From Actinomycetota bacterium (GTDB lineage: Bacteria > Actinomycetota > Aquicultoria > Aquicultorales > JAMCWL01): 43,965 bases of DNA. This document shows, piece by piece, positions 32,595 to 40,371 of this stretch. The stretch lies in contig JAMCWL010000092.1 of NCBI GenBank assembly GCA_023481285.1, positions 1 through 43,965 of the forward strand, read 5' to 3'. The position numbers and the translations under genes are program-made. The notes below the pieces were generated by a model that worked only from the letters and a program-made list of their open reading frames with translations, was not told the origin of the DNA and made no database searches. The number at the start of each line of letters is the position of its first letter. The first letter of the stretch is position 1.

Positions 32595-33595
32595 AGGACC
32601 TGATCAAAGGCGTCTTCACCTTCAGGGTCATAGCTTTGATTGCGGTAGTGGCGGTAGTCGGTCTCATAGCCTACGCCGCGCTGGGCGGCGGCGGCAGGAT
32701 TTCGATCAAGGGAACGGTTGGACCAAAGGGAAGCGCCGAAGTGGCACAGAAAACACAGAAACCCCTGGCGCCTCAAGCTCCGCCGGCGCCTCTAACCGAT
32801 CCTCAGAACATCTTCTACCTCGGCGACCAGCAGCAATCAGGCTGTCTGGTATGCCACGGGGACACCAAGCTCACCAAGATCGTCGACGGTAAACCGAAGT
32901 CCTTCTACGTTGATGTGAACGATCTTAAGGCGAGCCCTCACAAGAACGTCGCTTGCACCAGTTGCCACAAGGACTTCGGCCCTACGAGCCACGTCCAGAA
33001 ATCGACCGATTGGAAAGAGGCCGCCTCACTGGCTTGCATACGCTGTCACGAACACAACAACCAGTATATAGATTACAGCAAGGGCATTCACGGCCAGTTG
33101 GCTCTCCAGGCAAAAGCCGGTAAGGGCGGAGTCAAGGCGCCGGCGTGCGGCGACTGCCACTCCGGACATATCATCAAGAAGCTCAAGGGGAATCCGGAAG
33201 GCAAGGCTCAGTTGAGGGCGAACGCGCAGAAAGTCTGCGGAGATTGCCACGACGATTACTGGCAATCGTATGACGATTACTATCACGGTCGCGCCCTTAA
33301 GTCCGGGGCAACCGACGCACCGACCTGCTGGGATTGCCATGGATACCATGGCGTGCAGCCGAAGGCCTCTGCGGATTCGCTGATTAGCGAAGCGAACCTC
33401 CCGAGAACGTGCGACAAATGCCATGCGGGCTCCTCGACGGCCTTCGTGGAGTATGCGAAGATGATCCACAACATGAAGGGAGTGCGGGAATCGAACCCCG
33501 TCTACTCCAACCTGCAGAAAGTCCTTGGGACGATCAACGGCGCGATCAGCGGCCTGTTCGGTAAGTCAGGTGGAGAAAGCAGCGGACCCAAGTAG
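32591..33595 (+). CDS. Membrane-anchored seven-heme cytochrome c
   Basis: This 334-aa protein has an N-terminal membrane anchor (about 11-31), an Ala/Pro linker, and seven CxxCH heme sites, at Cys85, 122, 149, 186, 216, 246 and 274. Extra histidines (for example HEH, GIHG, YHG, YHGV) can serve as distal ligands. The layout resembles NapC/NrfH-like or cytochrome c3-like electron relays outside the membrane. It is translationally coupled to the b-type cytochrome (ATGA) and followed within 6 bp by a 20-heme cytochrome. The three together look like a quinol:multiheme conduit, functionally like Cbc complexes of Geobacter; that comparison is inference. Confidence 0.93.
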   Translation: MKDLIKGVFTFRVIALIAVVAVVGLIAYAALGGGGRISIKGTVGPKGSAEVAQKTQKPLAPQAPPAPLTDPQNIFYLGDQQQSGCLVCHGDTKLTKIVDGKPKSFYVDVNDLKASPHKNVACTSCHKDFGPTSHVQKSTDWKEAASLACIRCHEHNNQYIDYSKGIHGQLALQAKAGKGGVKAPACGDCHSGHIIKKLKGNPEGKAQLRANAQKVCGDCHDDYWQSYDDYYHGRALKSGATDAPTCWDCHGYHGVQPKASADSLISEANLPRTCDKCHAGSSTAFVEYAKMIHNMKGVRESNPVYSNLQKVLGTINGAISGLFGKSGGESSGPK

Positions 33596-33601
33596 GTGGA
33601 A

Positions 33602-35269
33602 ATGTTCGCGCGTCGGGGAACCGCCATATCCTCTAAGATTCCGCTCCATTTTGCACTATTGGTCCTGGTGGCGCTTGTACTCCTTGGACTCTTTCTTGCT
33701 GTTGGAAGGGGCATCGGCGCCCCACCGACCCCGCCCCCCAGCCTGCTTCCAAGTCTCATATTCTCGACGGCCACGCCGGTTTCCGAGACGCAGTGCGCCA
33801 ATTGTCATAGCAAACCCGGCGATTTCAAGAACGACAGGCTGATCTTCAAGCACGCGGAACATATCAAGTACGATTGCAGTGCCTGCCACCCGGAGTTTCC
33901 CCACTCACAGACCGGGCTCAAGAAGCCGAGGATGGATCTCTGCTTCGCCTGTCACGGGATGAACCACGGTGTTCAGGGGACGTTGGCGAAAGGCAATTGC
34001 GAGGCCTGCCATCCGCCGACCGCACCGAGGGTGCCGAGCGACCATACGGTCTCATGGAAGACCTCCGAGCATAAGAGCGTCTCCGCCGAGCAGCTCCGGA
34101 ATTGCCAGATGTGCCACGCGTCGAATTTCTGCGAGGCTTGCCACGCTGCCAACGGTGTAAAATCGAGGCCCATTTCCACCTACATCTTTGAGCCCGTCCT
34201 GCCGGCGCTGGCCCAGCCGGGGGTCTCGTTCTCGGTCAACCAGGTGGTGTCGATGTCGCAGTGCGCTTTCTGTCACCCAAACATCGACGGTTTTAAGAAC
34301 GCGAGCTTGATCTTCAACCACAACGTCCACCTGGTGAGAAGCATCTCGTGCGACCGGTGTCACACCCTGTTCCCGCATAGACGGGGCCGGACCGAGAAGC
34401 CGCCGATGCAGTTGTGCTATGGCTGTCACGGGATCGTCCACAACGGGGTAAAGGTGGCGACGGATGCGTGTGGGGCTTGCCATCCCCAGGGCACGAATCT
34501 CGTCCCGAATGCCCATTCGGACGAGTTCAAGACGAAGTCCCACCCGGACAGCGCTAAAAAGAACCTGGCCAACTGCGAGATGTGCCATCAACCTTCCTTC
34601 TGCGCCAACTGCCACACCTCCAAACAGATAATTGCCAAGGACCATGGGATGGGCAAGTATGAAAATAAAGAGGTCAGGGGCAAGTGGCGCAAGGTGCATG
34701 GGAAAGAGGCGACGGCCAAGGAGAATTGCTGGGTCTGCCATAACAAGCAGTATTGCGACAACTGCCACAAAACCGATGTCCCTCACGCGGTTACCTGGCT
34801 CGGAACTCACGGCAAGCTTTCCAAGGGACAGGGTAGAGAATGTAACAAGTGCCATCAAACCAAGACAACCTGCCAGGAATGCCACCATGGGAAGGTAAAA
34901 TCAGCGAAGCTGACCAAAGAGAATTGCACCAACTGCCACGAACTCTACGCAAACGACTTCAAGGTGATCATCAACCAGGCTCAGCAGTATAAAGCCGCCC
35001 GGGGTGGGCAGCTAACCCCCGAAGAGAGCCGCTTCTACCGCGGCTACTCGGTGCACGCCGCGCACTTTGAAATGACGAACACGACTCCATTCGTCTGCGA
35101 GCGCTGTCACGGTGAGACGATAAAGCAGGGCGCTGGGAACTATCAGTTTAGAACTCTCTGCGCGAGGTGTCACGGCGCTTACGCGAATGGAAAGCTCATC
35201 GCCAAATTCGATATTCCGGAGCTTTGCTTCCGCTGCCACCAGGAGAAGCGAGGGATGCTTCCTCCATAG
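33602..35269 (+). CDS. Membrane-anchored twenty-heme cytochrome c
   Basis: This 555-aa protein has an N-terminal membrane segment ('IPLHFALLVLVALVLLGLFLAVG') and, by my count, 20 CxxCH sites spread through the rest, about one heme per 25 residues. The arrangement is internally repetitive: two similar blocks contain 'CANCHSKPGDFKNDRLIFKH' / 'CAFCHPNIDGFKNASLIFNH' and 'MDLCFACHGMNH' / 'MQLCYGCHGIVH', pointing to duplication of a ~5-6-heme unit. It is expected to carry electrons from the b/7-heme pair across the cell envelope. ATG 33602 follows AGGTGG; a GTG at 33596 is the alternative. Confidence 0.94.
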   Translation: MFARRGTAISSKIPLHFALLVLVALVLLGLFLAVGRGIGAPPTPPPSLLPSLIFSTATPVSETQCANCHSKPGDFKNDRLIFKHAEHIKYDCSACHPEFPHSQTGLKKPRMDLCFACHGMNHGVQGTLAKGNCEACHPPTAPRVPSDHTVSWKTSEHKSVSAEQLRNCQMCHASNFCEACHAANGVKSRPISTYIFEPVLPALAQPGVSFSVNQVVSMSQCAFCHPNIDGFKNASLIFNHNVHLVRSISCDRCHTLFPHRRGRTEKPPMQLCYGCHGIVHNGVKVATDACGACHPQGTNLVPNAHSDEFKTKSHPDSAKKNLANCEMCHQPSFCANCHTSKQIIAKDHGMGKYENKEVRGKWRKVHGKEATAKENCWVCHNKQYCDNCHKTDVPHAVTWLGTHGKLSKGQGRECNKCHQTKTTCQECHHGKVKSAKLTKENCTNCHELYANDFKVIINQAQQYKAARGGQLTPEESRFYRGYSVHAAHFEMTNTTPFVCERCHGETIKQGAGNYQFRTLCARCHGAYANGKLIAKFDIPELCFRCHQEKRGMLPP

Positions 35270-35320
35270 ACCGGCTGTGTTAAAAGCAAGTAATTTTTGT
35301 TACAATTGGCTTCAATTGGG

Positions 35321-35354
35321 TTGACAGCGGCAATTAGGTGGGTTACTTTAACCC
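35321..35354 (+). promoter_or_regulatory. Possible promoter of the TPR-NHL pair
   Basis: A perfect TTGACA (35321-35326) is followed at 17 bp by a poor -10, TACTTT, which lies in a small palindrome (GGGTTA-CTT-TAACCC, 35340-35354). A further hairpin, GGGGC..GCCCC, lies near 35450. The 267-bp gap holds no gene. Confidence 0.35.
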
Positions 35355-35536
35355 AAGCTCATCTTGTTTGCAGCCCTTAAGCTTCCTGGAAACCGGGGTT
35401 ATTTTTTTGAATATCGGCTGTTCATGGGATGATTTCCACAGAATAAGGGGCTTAGAAGACGCCCCGGAGATTAACGCAAGGCCTCGGATTGGTGGCTGCC
35501 TGGACCGCGCTACCGCGTCAAGGAGGATCGGTTAAG

Positions 35537-36460
35537 TTGGGGGAGAGCAGCGACGTCGGATTGGGCCGGGGAGAGATCGACCTGTCAGGTTCCGGCAAGG
35601 CCCATCCCAGTGAGAGCGTCAACGAGGAGCTCGTCGGCCCCGAAGGGTCCACGAAGACCTATCAACCGAGGCGGCAGGCGCGGAGATCCAAAATCCCCGC
35701 GGTTCTGGCCCCGACGCGGACGGACCGCCTGATCAAAAGGTTGGTCTATCTCCTGGCTATAGCGGTCGTGGCTTTTATCGCTTATTATGCTTACGGCAAC
35801 TACCAGTCTAAAAGCTCTTCCGTCCCCCTCAGACGGATTTCGCCGGAGCTCGAGAAGTATGTTCGTGAGCATCCCAGGGATCTAGCAGGTAGGCTTAATC
35901 TGGCCAACGCCTATCTGAACCAGGGTTACTACAACGAGGCCATCGAGCAGTACAACCAGGCTTTGAAGCTCAACAAGAAAGAGCAGTCGTCGGTCGTCGG
36001 CATCGGGCTCGCCTATATGAAGAAGAATGATGATGACAAAGCGCTCGAGTACTTTGAGAAGGGGATAGAGATGGGCGGGAAGGAGCAGTACGCCAAGATA
36101 AACCCCGTACTTGAGTCAGCTTATTACTACGCCGGCACCCTCTGGTTCAAGAAAGCCCACTACGACAAGGCGCTGGACTATCTGAGGCAGGCGGCGTACA
36201 TCAAGTCGGGAAGCTCCGATACCTACATGGCGATCGGTCGAGTCCTCGTCGAGAAGAAAGATTACAAAGCCGCCATCGTCGAGTTCGAGAGAGCTCTCAA
36301 CTTCGATCCTAACTATGCGGACGCCCATTACGGGCTCGGCCTCTGCTTCGAGAAACTAGAACGAAAAGACGAAGCCCTCATGCATTACAAGAAAGCTCTT
36401 CAGATAAGTTCTGACTTCAGGCTTGCCCGCGAGGCGGTCAAGCGCCTGGAAAAAAAGTAG
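35537..36460 (+). CDS. TPR-repeat membrane protein
   Basis: This 307-aa protein has a charged cytoplasmic N-terminus, one TM (about 68-88, 'RLVYLLAIAVVAFIAYYAYG'), then five or so tetratricopeptide repeats ('DLAGRLNLANAYLNQGYYNEAIEQYNQALKLN', 'SVVGIGLAYMKKNDDDKALEYFEKGIEMG', 'SDTYMAIGRVLVEKKDYKAAIVEFERALNFDPNYADAHYGLGLCFEKLERKDEALMHYKKAL') on the outer face. TPR proteins beside multiheme cytochromes often help cytochrome maturation or assembly, as NrfG/CcmH do with heme lyase. The TTG at 35537 follows AAGGAGG by 10 bases. The NHL gene follows within 15 bp. Confidence 0.9.
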   Translation: MGESSDVGLGRGEIDLSGSGKAHPSESVNEELVGPEGSTKTYQPRRQARRSKIPAVLAPTRTDRLIKRLVYLLAIAVVAFIAYYAYGNYQSKSSSVPLRRISPELEKYVREHPRDLAGRLNLANAYLNQGYYNEAIEQYNQALKLNKKEQSSVVGIGLAYMKKNDDDKALEYFEKGIEMGGKEQYAKINPVLESAYYYAGTLWFKKAHYDKALDYLRQAAYIKSGSSDTYMAIGRVLVEKKDYKAAIVEFERALNFDPNYADAHYGLGLCFEKLERKDEALMHYKKALQISSDFRLAREAVKRLEKK

Positions 36461-36475
36461 CGGAGGCGTAAGGGA

Positions 36476-37984
36476 TTGGCCACAACCGGCAGCTACCAGG
36501 AGAGAAGAGTTAGACGGCGCGTTATTGCTCTGATACTCTTACTTTTAGCTTTAGCGCTCGCAGCATGGCTTCTCTATAACTATTACGTCAACAGGACCGT
36601 TCCTATTCCGAACGTTGAAGCGGTCAAACCCGGCGACAAGATCTTGCCCCCGGAGTACCTGTTCTCGATCGACGGTATTCCGCAAAGCCCCTTAAGGAAA
36701 CCGCAGGACGCCATCGTCCATCCGAACGGCAAAATATACGTCACCGATACCGGCAACGGCCGGGTCGCCGTCTTCGACCGCAACGGCAGATTCCTCTCCA
36801 GCTTCAGGGATCTGATAAATGGAAAAACGCTGATGAGGCCGATCTATCTCGCGGTGGACAACGCCGGCCTGATCTACGTCTCCGATCGGGAGCTCTCGAA
36901 CATCTTCATCTTCAAGGAGGACGGCAAATTCCTCCGGCCTTTTCTTCCCGACCGGAGGACGGACTTCGAATGGAAACCGCTGGAAATCACCTTCGATAAG
37001 CAGGGCAATCTTTTCATCACGGATATCCTGAAAGTCCATCACTTGCTGGGCTTCGCCCGGGACGGGAAGCTCAGGTTTAGCGTCGGAGCGACCGGTCAGG
37101 TCGTCAAGGCCACGGATACGCCGGAGAAGTTCAGCTTCCCGAACGGCGTCGCGGTCGACCGGGGGAAAGGGGACGTCTACGTCGCCGACTCCGATAACGG
37201 GCGGATTCAGGTCTTCGATAACAAAGGCAAATTTATCAAGCTTCTCCCGACCACCGGCCTTCCGAGGGGGATCGTCTTCGACCATAGAGGGCGCTTGCTC
37301 ATCGTGGATACCCTCGGACACAACGTCATGGTCTACGATAAGAAGGGCGATACGCTCACGACTTTCGGCGTCGGTGGCTACGGGCCGGGGCAGTTCCAGT
37401 ATCCGAACGGTCTGGACTTCAGCAAATCGGACAGGCGCATCTACGTGACCGACCGCGAGAACAATCGCGTCCAGGTCTGGGTCTACGGCCCCGAGATAGC
37501 CCCGTCCCTGGCAGGACCGGTCAAAGCGATCAAGAACTGGTGGTGGTTGCTGCCGCTCGCACTTCTCCTCTGGTACCTCTGGTCCAAGCGGAAGAAGCAC
37601 GTGATGCACGAGGACTTCCTCAAAGCGGCCGTCTCCACGAACATGCTCGAATTGGTGGTCAAGAAGCTGAAGAGGCTCCACGTTACCGAGGAGGTAATGG
37701 AGAGGTATAAGGACCTGGAAATCGGCGAAGAGAAGAAGAAGTTCGAGGACGTTTTCCGGATCAAGAGCCACTTCGAAGACCTCGTCGACGAGTTCATGAA
37801 GGAATTCAAGCTGGCCCAGCCCGAGGCCACCATCCTCTCCGCCTCCAAGAAGGGTATGGCAAGGATAGTCCTTCTGGCGGAGGACGAGGCGCTCCTCGAC
37901 GCGGCGGACGCCGTAGAGGTGAAAAACATGAACTTCGGCGACTTCCTCGAGAAGTACGGCGAAGAAGCAGACGCTAGATACTAA
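36476..37984 (+). CDS. NHL-repeat propeller protein with C-terminal cytoplasmic domain
   Basis: This 502-aa protein has TM1 (about 14-38), then an exported six-bladed NHL propeller (about 60-340) with repeated 'NGKIYVTDTGNGRVAVFDRNGRF', 'GDVYVADSDNGRIQVFDNKGKF' and 'RRIYVTDRENNRVQVW' blades. TM2 (about 353-370, 'WWWLLPLALLLWYLW') follows, then a cytoplasmic C-terminus of about 130 residues. The tail is helical and charged and ends with 'MARIVLLAEDEALLDAADAVEVKNMNFGDFLEKYG', which has the look of a PIN-like or Rossmann-type end. NHL proteins accompany multiheme cytochrome loci such as omcS of Geobacter, so a role in cytochrome assembly or filament formation is plausible. The TTG follows GGAGG by 9 bases. 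Confidence 0.88.
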   Translation: MATTGSYQERRVRRRVIALILLLLALALAAWLLYNYYVNRTVPIPNVEAVKPGDKILPPEYLFSIDGIPQSPLRKPQDAIVHPNGKIYVTDTGNGRVAVFDRNGRFLSSFRDLINGKTLMRPIYLAVDNAGLIYVSDRELSNIFIFKEDGKFLRPFLPDRRTDFEWKPLEITFDKQGNLFITDILKVHHLLGFARDGKLRFSVGATGQVVKATDTPEKFSFPNGVAVDRGKGDVYVADSDNGRIQVFDNKGKFIKLLPTTGLPRGIVFDHRGRLLIVDTLGHNVMVYDKKGDTLTTFGVGGYGPGQFQYPNGLDFSKSDRRIYVTDRENNRVQVWVYGPEIAPSLAGPVKAIKNWWWLLPLALLLWYLWSKRKKHVMHEDFLKAAVSTNMLELVVKKLKRLHVTEEVMERYKDLEIGEEKKKFEDVFRIKSHFEDLVDEFMKEFKLAQPEATILSASKKGMARIVLLAEDEALLDAADAVEVKNMNFGDFLEKYGEEADARY

Positions 37985-38019
37985 TACTAGATAGATACTA
38001 GATGCTGGATGCTGGATAG
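37973..38019. repeat. Degenerate 7-8 bp tandem repeat
   Basis: Words GATACTA, TAGATAC and GATGCTG(GATGCTGG) are repeated across the stop codon of the NHL gene, between it and the convergent cytochrome gene. Confidence 0.7.
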
Positions 38020-38065
38020 GCGTATTCTCCCTCAGGATGATGTAAATCGACTATGCCGATTTGCA

Positions 38066-39283
38066 TCACTTATTATGGCACCTCTCACAAACACCTCTGT
38101 TGTCCGCTCTTAGAAGGGCGCTGTCTTTGGCGGGCGGCACGCCCCCGGAACCGGTGTTGGGACTTGGATTCATCGAGTCGGCGACGTTGGCGTAACCGGA
38201 CATCTTGGCGGCGGTACCATGCGCCCGGTGGCAGGTGAGACATCCGATATAGTCGCCTATGCCGTTCACCTGCGACCCGCTGGAGAGCGGTCCGCTCTCG
38301 GAACTACCGTCATGTTCGAGCGGCAGATCGACAAAGGGGACCCTGTCGCCGTACGCTCGCTGCCAGGCGGTCTGGTCAACGATAAGAACTCTGTCCCCCG
38401 CCGGTCTGGTCGGATCCCCACCGACATACCAGTTGGATAGAGGAACGTTTACCGGATGGCGATGGCGCACGCCTCCACCCCCCCCGTCGCCGGCGTCGTA
38501 AGGGCTCGATTTCTTGGCGTATACCTCGTGACAGGCTATGCACCAGCCGGTAATACCTTTGGTCGGGTCGCCACCGGGCGGTCGGCCATACCTGGCGGTC
38601 GTATAGTTTGGCAAGTACCCGGGGTACGGCTCGTGAAGCCTAAATCCTCCCTGCGGATAGCCTACCTCATTTGAGGTCACAAAAGGCTGGGGCGGCGGGT
38701 CGATATCCACGGCGGGGTTGCCCCCGTAGCCGCCAACCCGATGACCATTGACCACATCCTTCAATAACCGGTAGTTTGAAGTGCCGTGCACGTCGTGACA
38801 GGTGCTGCAATCAAGCGACATGGGCACGCCGGGGCCGGTCGTGCCCGCGCCCCATGCCGTGCCGGCGGAACCGTCTACCATATGTGTCGAGGTCGACGGG
38901 TTGCCCCGACCGACGTCCGAGAAGCCCCCGCCGTTCAGGACGGCCCCAACGACCGACTCCGTCGGGCGGGAAGAAGTCGTATCGAAGATACCGTCGACGA
39001 TGTTGGTCGATGCCCCAGGCGCGTCGGTGCCGTGACAAGTATTGCAGAATTGCTGGACCGTTGTGGCGGTGGATAGCAGCAAGGCGCTCCTGGTTGATCT
39101 TCCACCCCAGGGATCGGCCCAGGTGATTGGACTTGTGGCCGTGTGTGCGCGGTGACAACCGGCGCACGAGTCCGTGTCGGCGACAAAATTACCGTGGATT
39201 GCAAAGTTGGCCTCGGCTGGACCGGCGAGGGCGATCAGGCTTATGAAAGCGAGCATGATAGCGAGGAAAAATCTCTTACGCAT
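38066..39283 (-). CDS. Secreted six-heme cytochrome c
   Basis: This 405-aa exported protein has a signal peptide ending 'GPAEA', then mature 'NFAIHGNFVADTDSCAGCHRAHTA'. Six CxxCH sites (CAGCH, CNTCH, CSTCH, CIACH, CLTCH, CERCH) are spaced widely, with Gly/Ser/Asp-rich, aromatic linkers, and no membrane anchor. Blocks around the first three hemes ('CDVHGxSNYRxLKD.VNGHxVGGY') are shared with the cytochrome at 43343. Wide spacing, small-residue linkers and secretion fit cell-surface or filament-forming cytochromes rather than a periplasmic shuttle, but that is inference. ATG 39283 is chosen; a TTG one codon earlier is possible. It is convergent with the NHL gene. Confidence 0.92.
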   Translation of the reverse strand: MRKRFFLAIMLAFISLIALAGPAEANFAIHGNFVADTDSCAGCHRAHTATSPITWADPWGGRSTRSALLLSTATTVQQFCNTCHGTDAPGASTNIVDGIFDTTSSRPTESVVGAVLNGGGFSDVGRGNPSTSTHMVDGSAGTAWGAGTTGPGVPMSLDCSTCHDVHGTSNYRLLKDVVNGHRVGGYGGNPAVDIDPPPQPFVTSNEVGYPQGGFRLHEPYPGYLPNYTTARYGRPPGGDPTKGITGWCIACHEVYAKKSSPYDAGDGGGGGVRHRHPVNVPLSNWYVGGDPTRPAGDRVLIVDQTAWQRAYGDRVPFVDLPLEHDGSSESGPLSSGSQVNGIGDYIGCLTCHRAHGTAAKMSGYANVADSMNPSPNTGSGGVPPAKDSALLRADNRGVCERCHNK

Positions 39284-39309
39284 CAAACCACCGCCCGTTT
39301 GCTATCCGC

Positions 39310-39406
39310 GTCATTGCGAGGGCGTAGACCCGAAGCAATCTCATACCGGCACCAGTGTTTGAGGTCGCACGAGATCACCACGCTGGCTTCGCTCGCTCGC
39401 GATGAC
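39310..39406. repeat. REP/MITE-like palindromic element
   Basis: The element begins GTCATTGCGAGGGCGTAG and ends CTCGCGATGAC, with inverted ends and a second GTCATTGCAAGGAGTG half-copy right after (39416-39432). Elements of this GTCATTGCGAG type are dispersed repeats in many bacterial genomes. Confidence 0.65.
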
Positions 39407-39430
39407 AGACAACTGCGTCATTGCAAGGAG

Positions 39431-39456
39431 TGTAGGGGCGGTTCGTCGAACCGCCC
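39431..39456. repeat. REP-like palindrome (TGTAGGGGC family)
   Basis: TGTAGGGGCGGTTCG-T-CGAACCGCC is the same TGTAGGGGC-plus-hairpin design as the element at 39499, with different hairpin arms. Confidence 0.7.
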
Positions 39457-39498
39457 GTCACCCATGGCAATCTGTGACTTTGACCGCCGATAGCCACA

Positions 39499-39528
39499 TG
39501 TAGGGGCACGCCGGTGGCGTGCCCGACC
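39499..39528 (+). repeat. REP-like palindrome, copy 2
   Basis: These 30 bp are identical, in inverted orientation, to 25177-25206. They lie upstream of the minus-strand six-heme cytochrome gene. Confidence 0.85.
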
Positions 39529-39991
39529 GACAGGGTCTCGCAGCGACGGCCATTTCATGACGTGATAGTGCCGTCCTCGGCATGGCCTTACCCTTGGCCG
39601 ATTTTCCCCATGGGTAACGGTGAGTAAACACAGCGCAAGGCCAAAGAGGCAGCTCAGGCTAGCTGTTTACTTATGCGGAGGCAGAGTGGCAGAGCGCCTT
39701 ACTCGATAACCGGCCTCTGGAAAGTGAAGGCCTTCCTTATGTCACAGAAAATTTCCAAAAAAACGGCCATCGGGTGGCATTTTTTGCATTCTTGGGCTTG
39801 ACTGAAAGGCAAGTACCTGTAACAATAGTTACTAATTAAGGACCCTACAAAGCCTCGCTTTAAACATGAGGGGCATTGGCAGCACATGGCAAGCGCCCAG
39901 GAAGCAAGCGCCAGGAAGTGATGGACCAGTGGCTCTTGCCGGAAGTATGACTCTGAGTACCTGAGAATCGTAAGGTGGTATAGCAATCGTG
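39529..39991. other. Gene-free region upstream of the hydrogenase promoter
   Basis: No gene is supported. A closing stem AGTAAACA/TGTTTACT (39623-39671) encloses a CGCAAGGCCA segment and a following TAGC, loosely like GEMM riboswitches but without their first internal hairpin. A minus-strand frame with one CKKCH motif (39699-39998) has no signal peptide or other coding support. The promoter of the six-heme cytochrome should lie near its low-coordinate end, among the REP elements. Confidence 0.5.
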
Positions 39992-40020
39992 TTGACATCT
40001 ATCAGGTGCTACTCTATACT
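39992..40020 (+). promoter_or_regulatory. Hydrogenase operon promoter
   Basis: TTGACA (39992-39997) and TATACT (40015-40020) are exactly 17 bp apart, the best consensus promoter in the window. Predicted start is near 40027. Confidence 0.85.
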
Positions 40021-40026
40021 TCAGAC

Positions 40027-40371
40027 TGTCGGTTGCACTAGACGGAGAGAGATGTGGATCGACTCGTTGCAGGAGGTCCAATTAATTAGGAGGTCACCAG
40101 TTGGCTATTAGCCGATGGTGGCCTCGTATTGTCTTTACCGGTAGCTCATCGCAGCCTTGTTCCGCTGCTTTGTCGTCTCCCTGGGCCGTAGAGATTAGTT
40201 CATGAGTAATCGTTTTGGAGTGGCGAGGGCAACTTTGTCTCTCCAAAAGTAACGAAAGTTACAAGCCTCGAAAGGAGGGTGAGAGTAAGGGCTTGGAACC
40301 TTAGTCAGGAGAAGGGAAATAGGGGCGAACAATCCCTCTCACAAGAAGTCTCGAAGAAAGGAGTGAAAAAA
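40027..40371 (+). promoter_or_regulatory. Long structured 5' leader of the hydrogenase mRNA
   Basis: The predicted transcript has a leader of about 345 nt with several strong stems. At 40090-40125, GAGGTCACCA..TTGGC pairs with GCCGA..TGGTGGCCTC (about 15 bp, one bulge), and this stem contains a Shine-Dalgarno site. At 40213-40248, TTTTGGAG pairs with CTCCAAAA. At 40249-40262, GTAAC-GAAA-GTTAC has a GNRA tetraloop stacked directly on the previous stem. GTGAGAG near 40278 can pair with CTCTCAC near 40336. A twice-used AGGAGGTC (40072 and 40088) precedes the first stem. No known riboswitch class is recognised. Confidence 0.5.
40101..40205 (+). CDS. Possible 34-aa leader peptide
   Basis: A TTG codon stands 7 bases after TAGGAGG and opens a short frame (MAISRWWPRIVFTG..., ending ..EISS, TGA) inside the hydrogenase leader. 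Both the Shine-Dalgarno and the start lie in the long stem 40090-40125, so translation could be gated by that stem. No signal peptide or known family is visible; it may be a regulatory uORF or chance. Confidence 0.3.
   Translation: MAISRWWPRIVFTGSSSQPCSAALSSPWAVEISS

Noticed and set aside
39623-39671. GEMM (c-di-GMP/cGAMP) riboswitch, known to control cytochromes elsewhere
   Set aside because: It has a closing stem, CGCAAGGCCA and TAGC in order, but lacks the first internal hairpin with its tetraloop and has no plus-strand gene close behind it.
39699-39998. A minus-strand frame with one CKKCHP motif, possible small cytochrome
   Set aside because: Only one heme motif, no signal peptide, no start site, and it ends antisense to the hydrogenase promoter region. 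A relic cannot be excluded.
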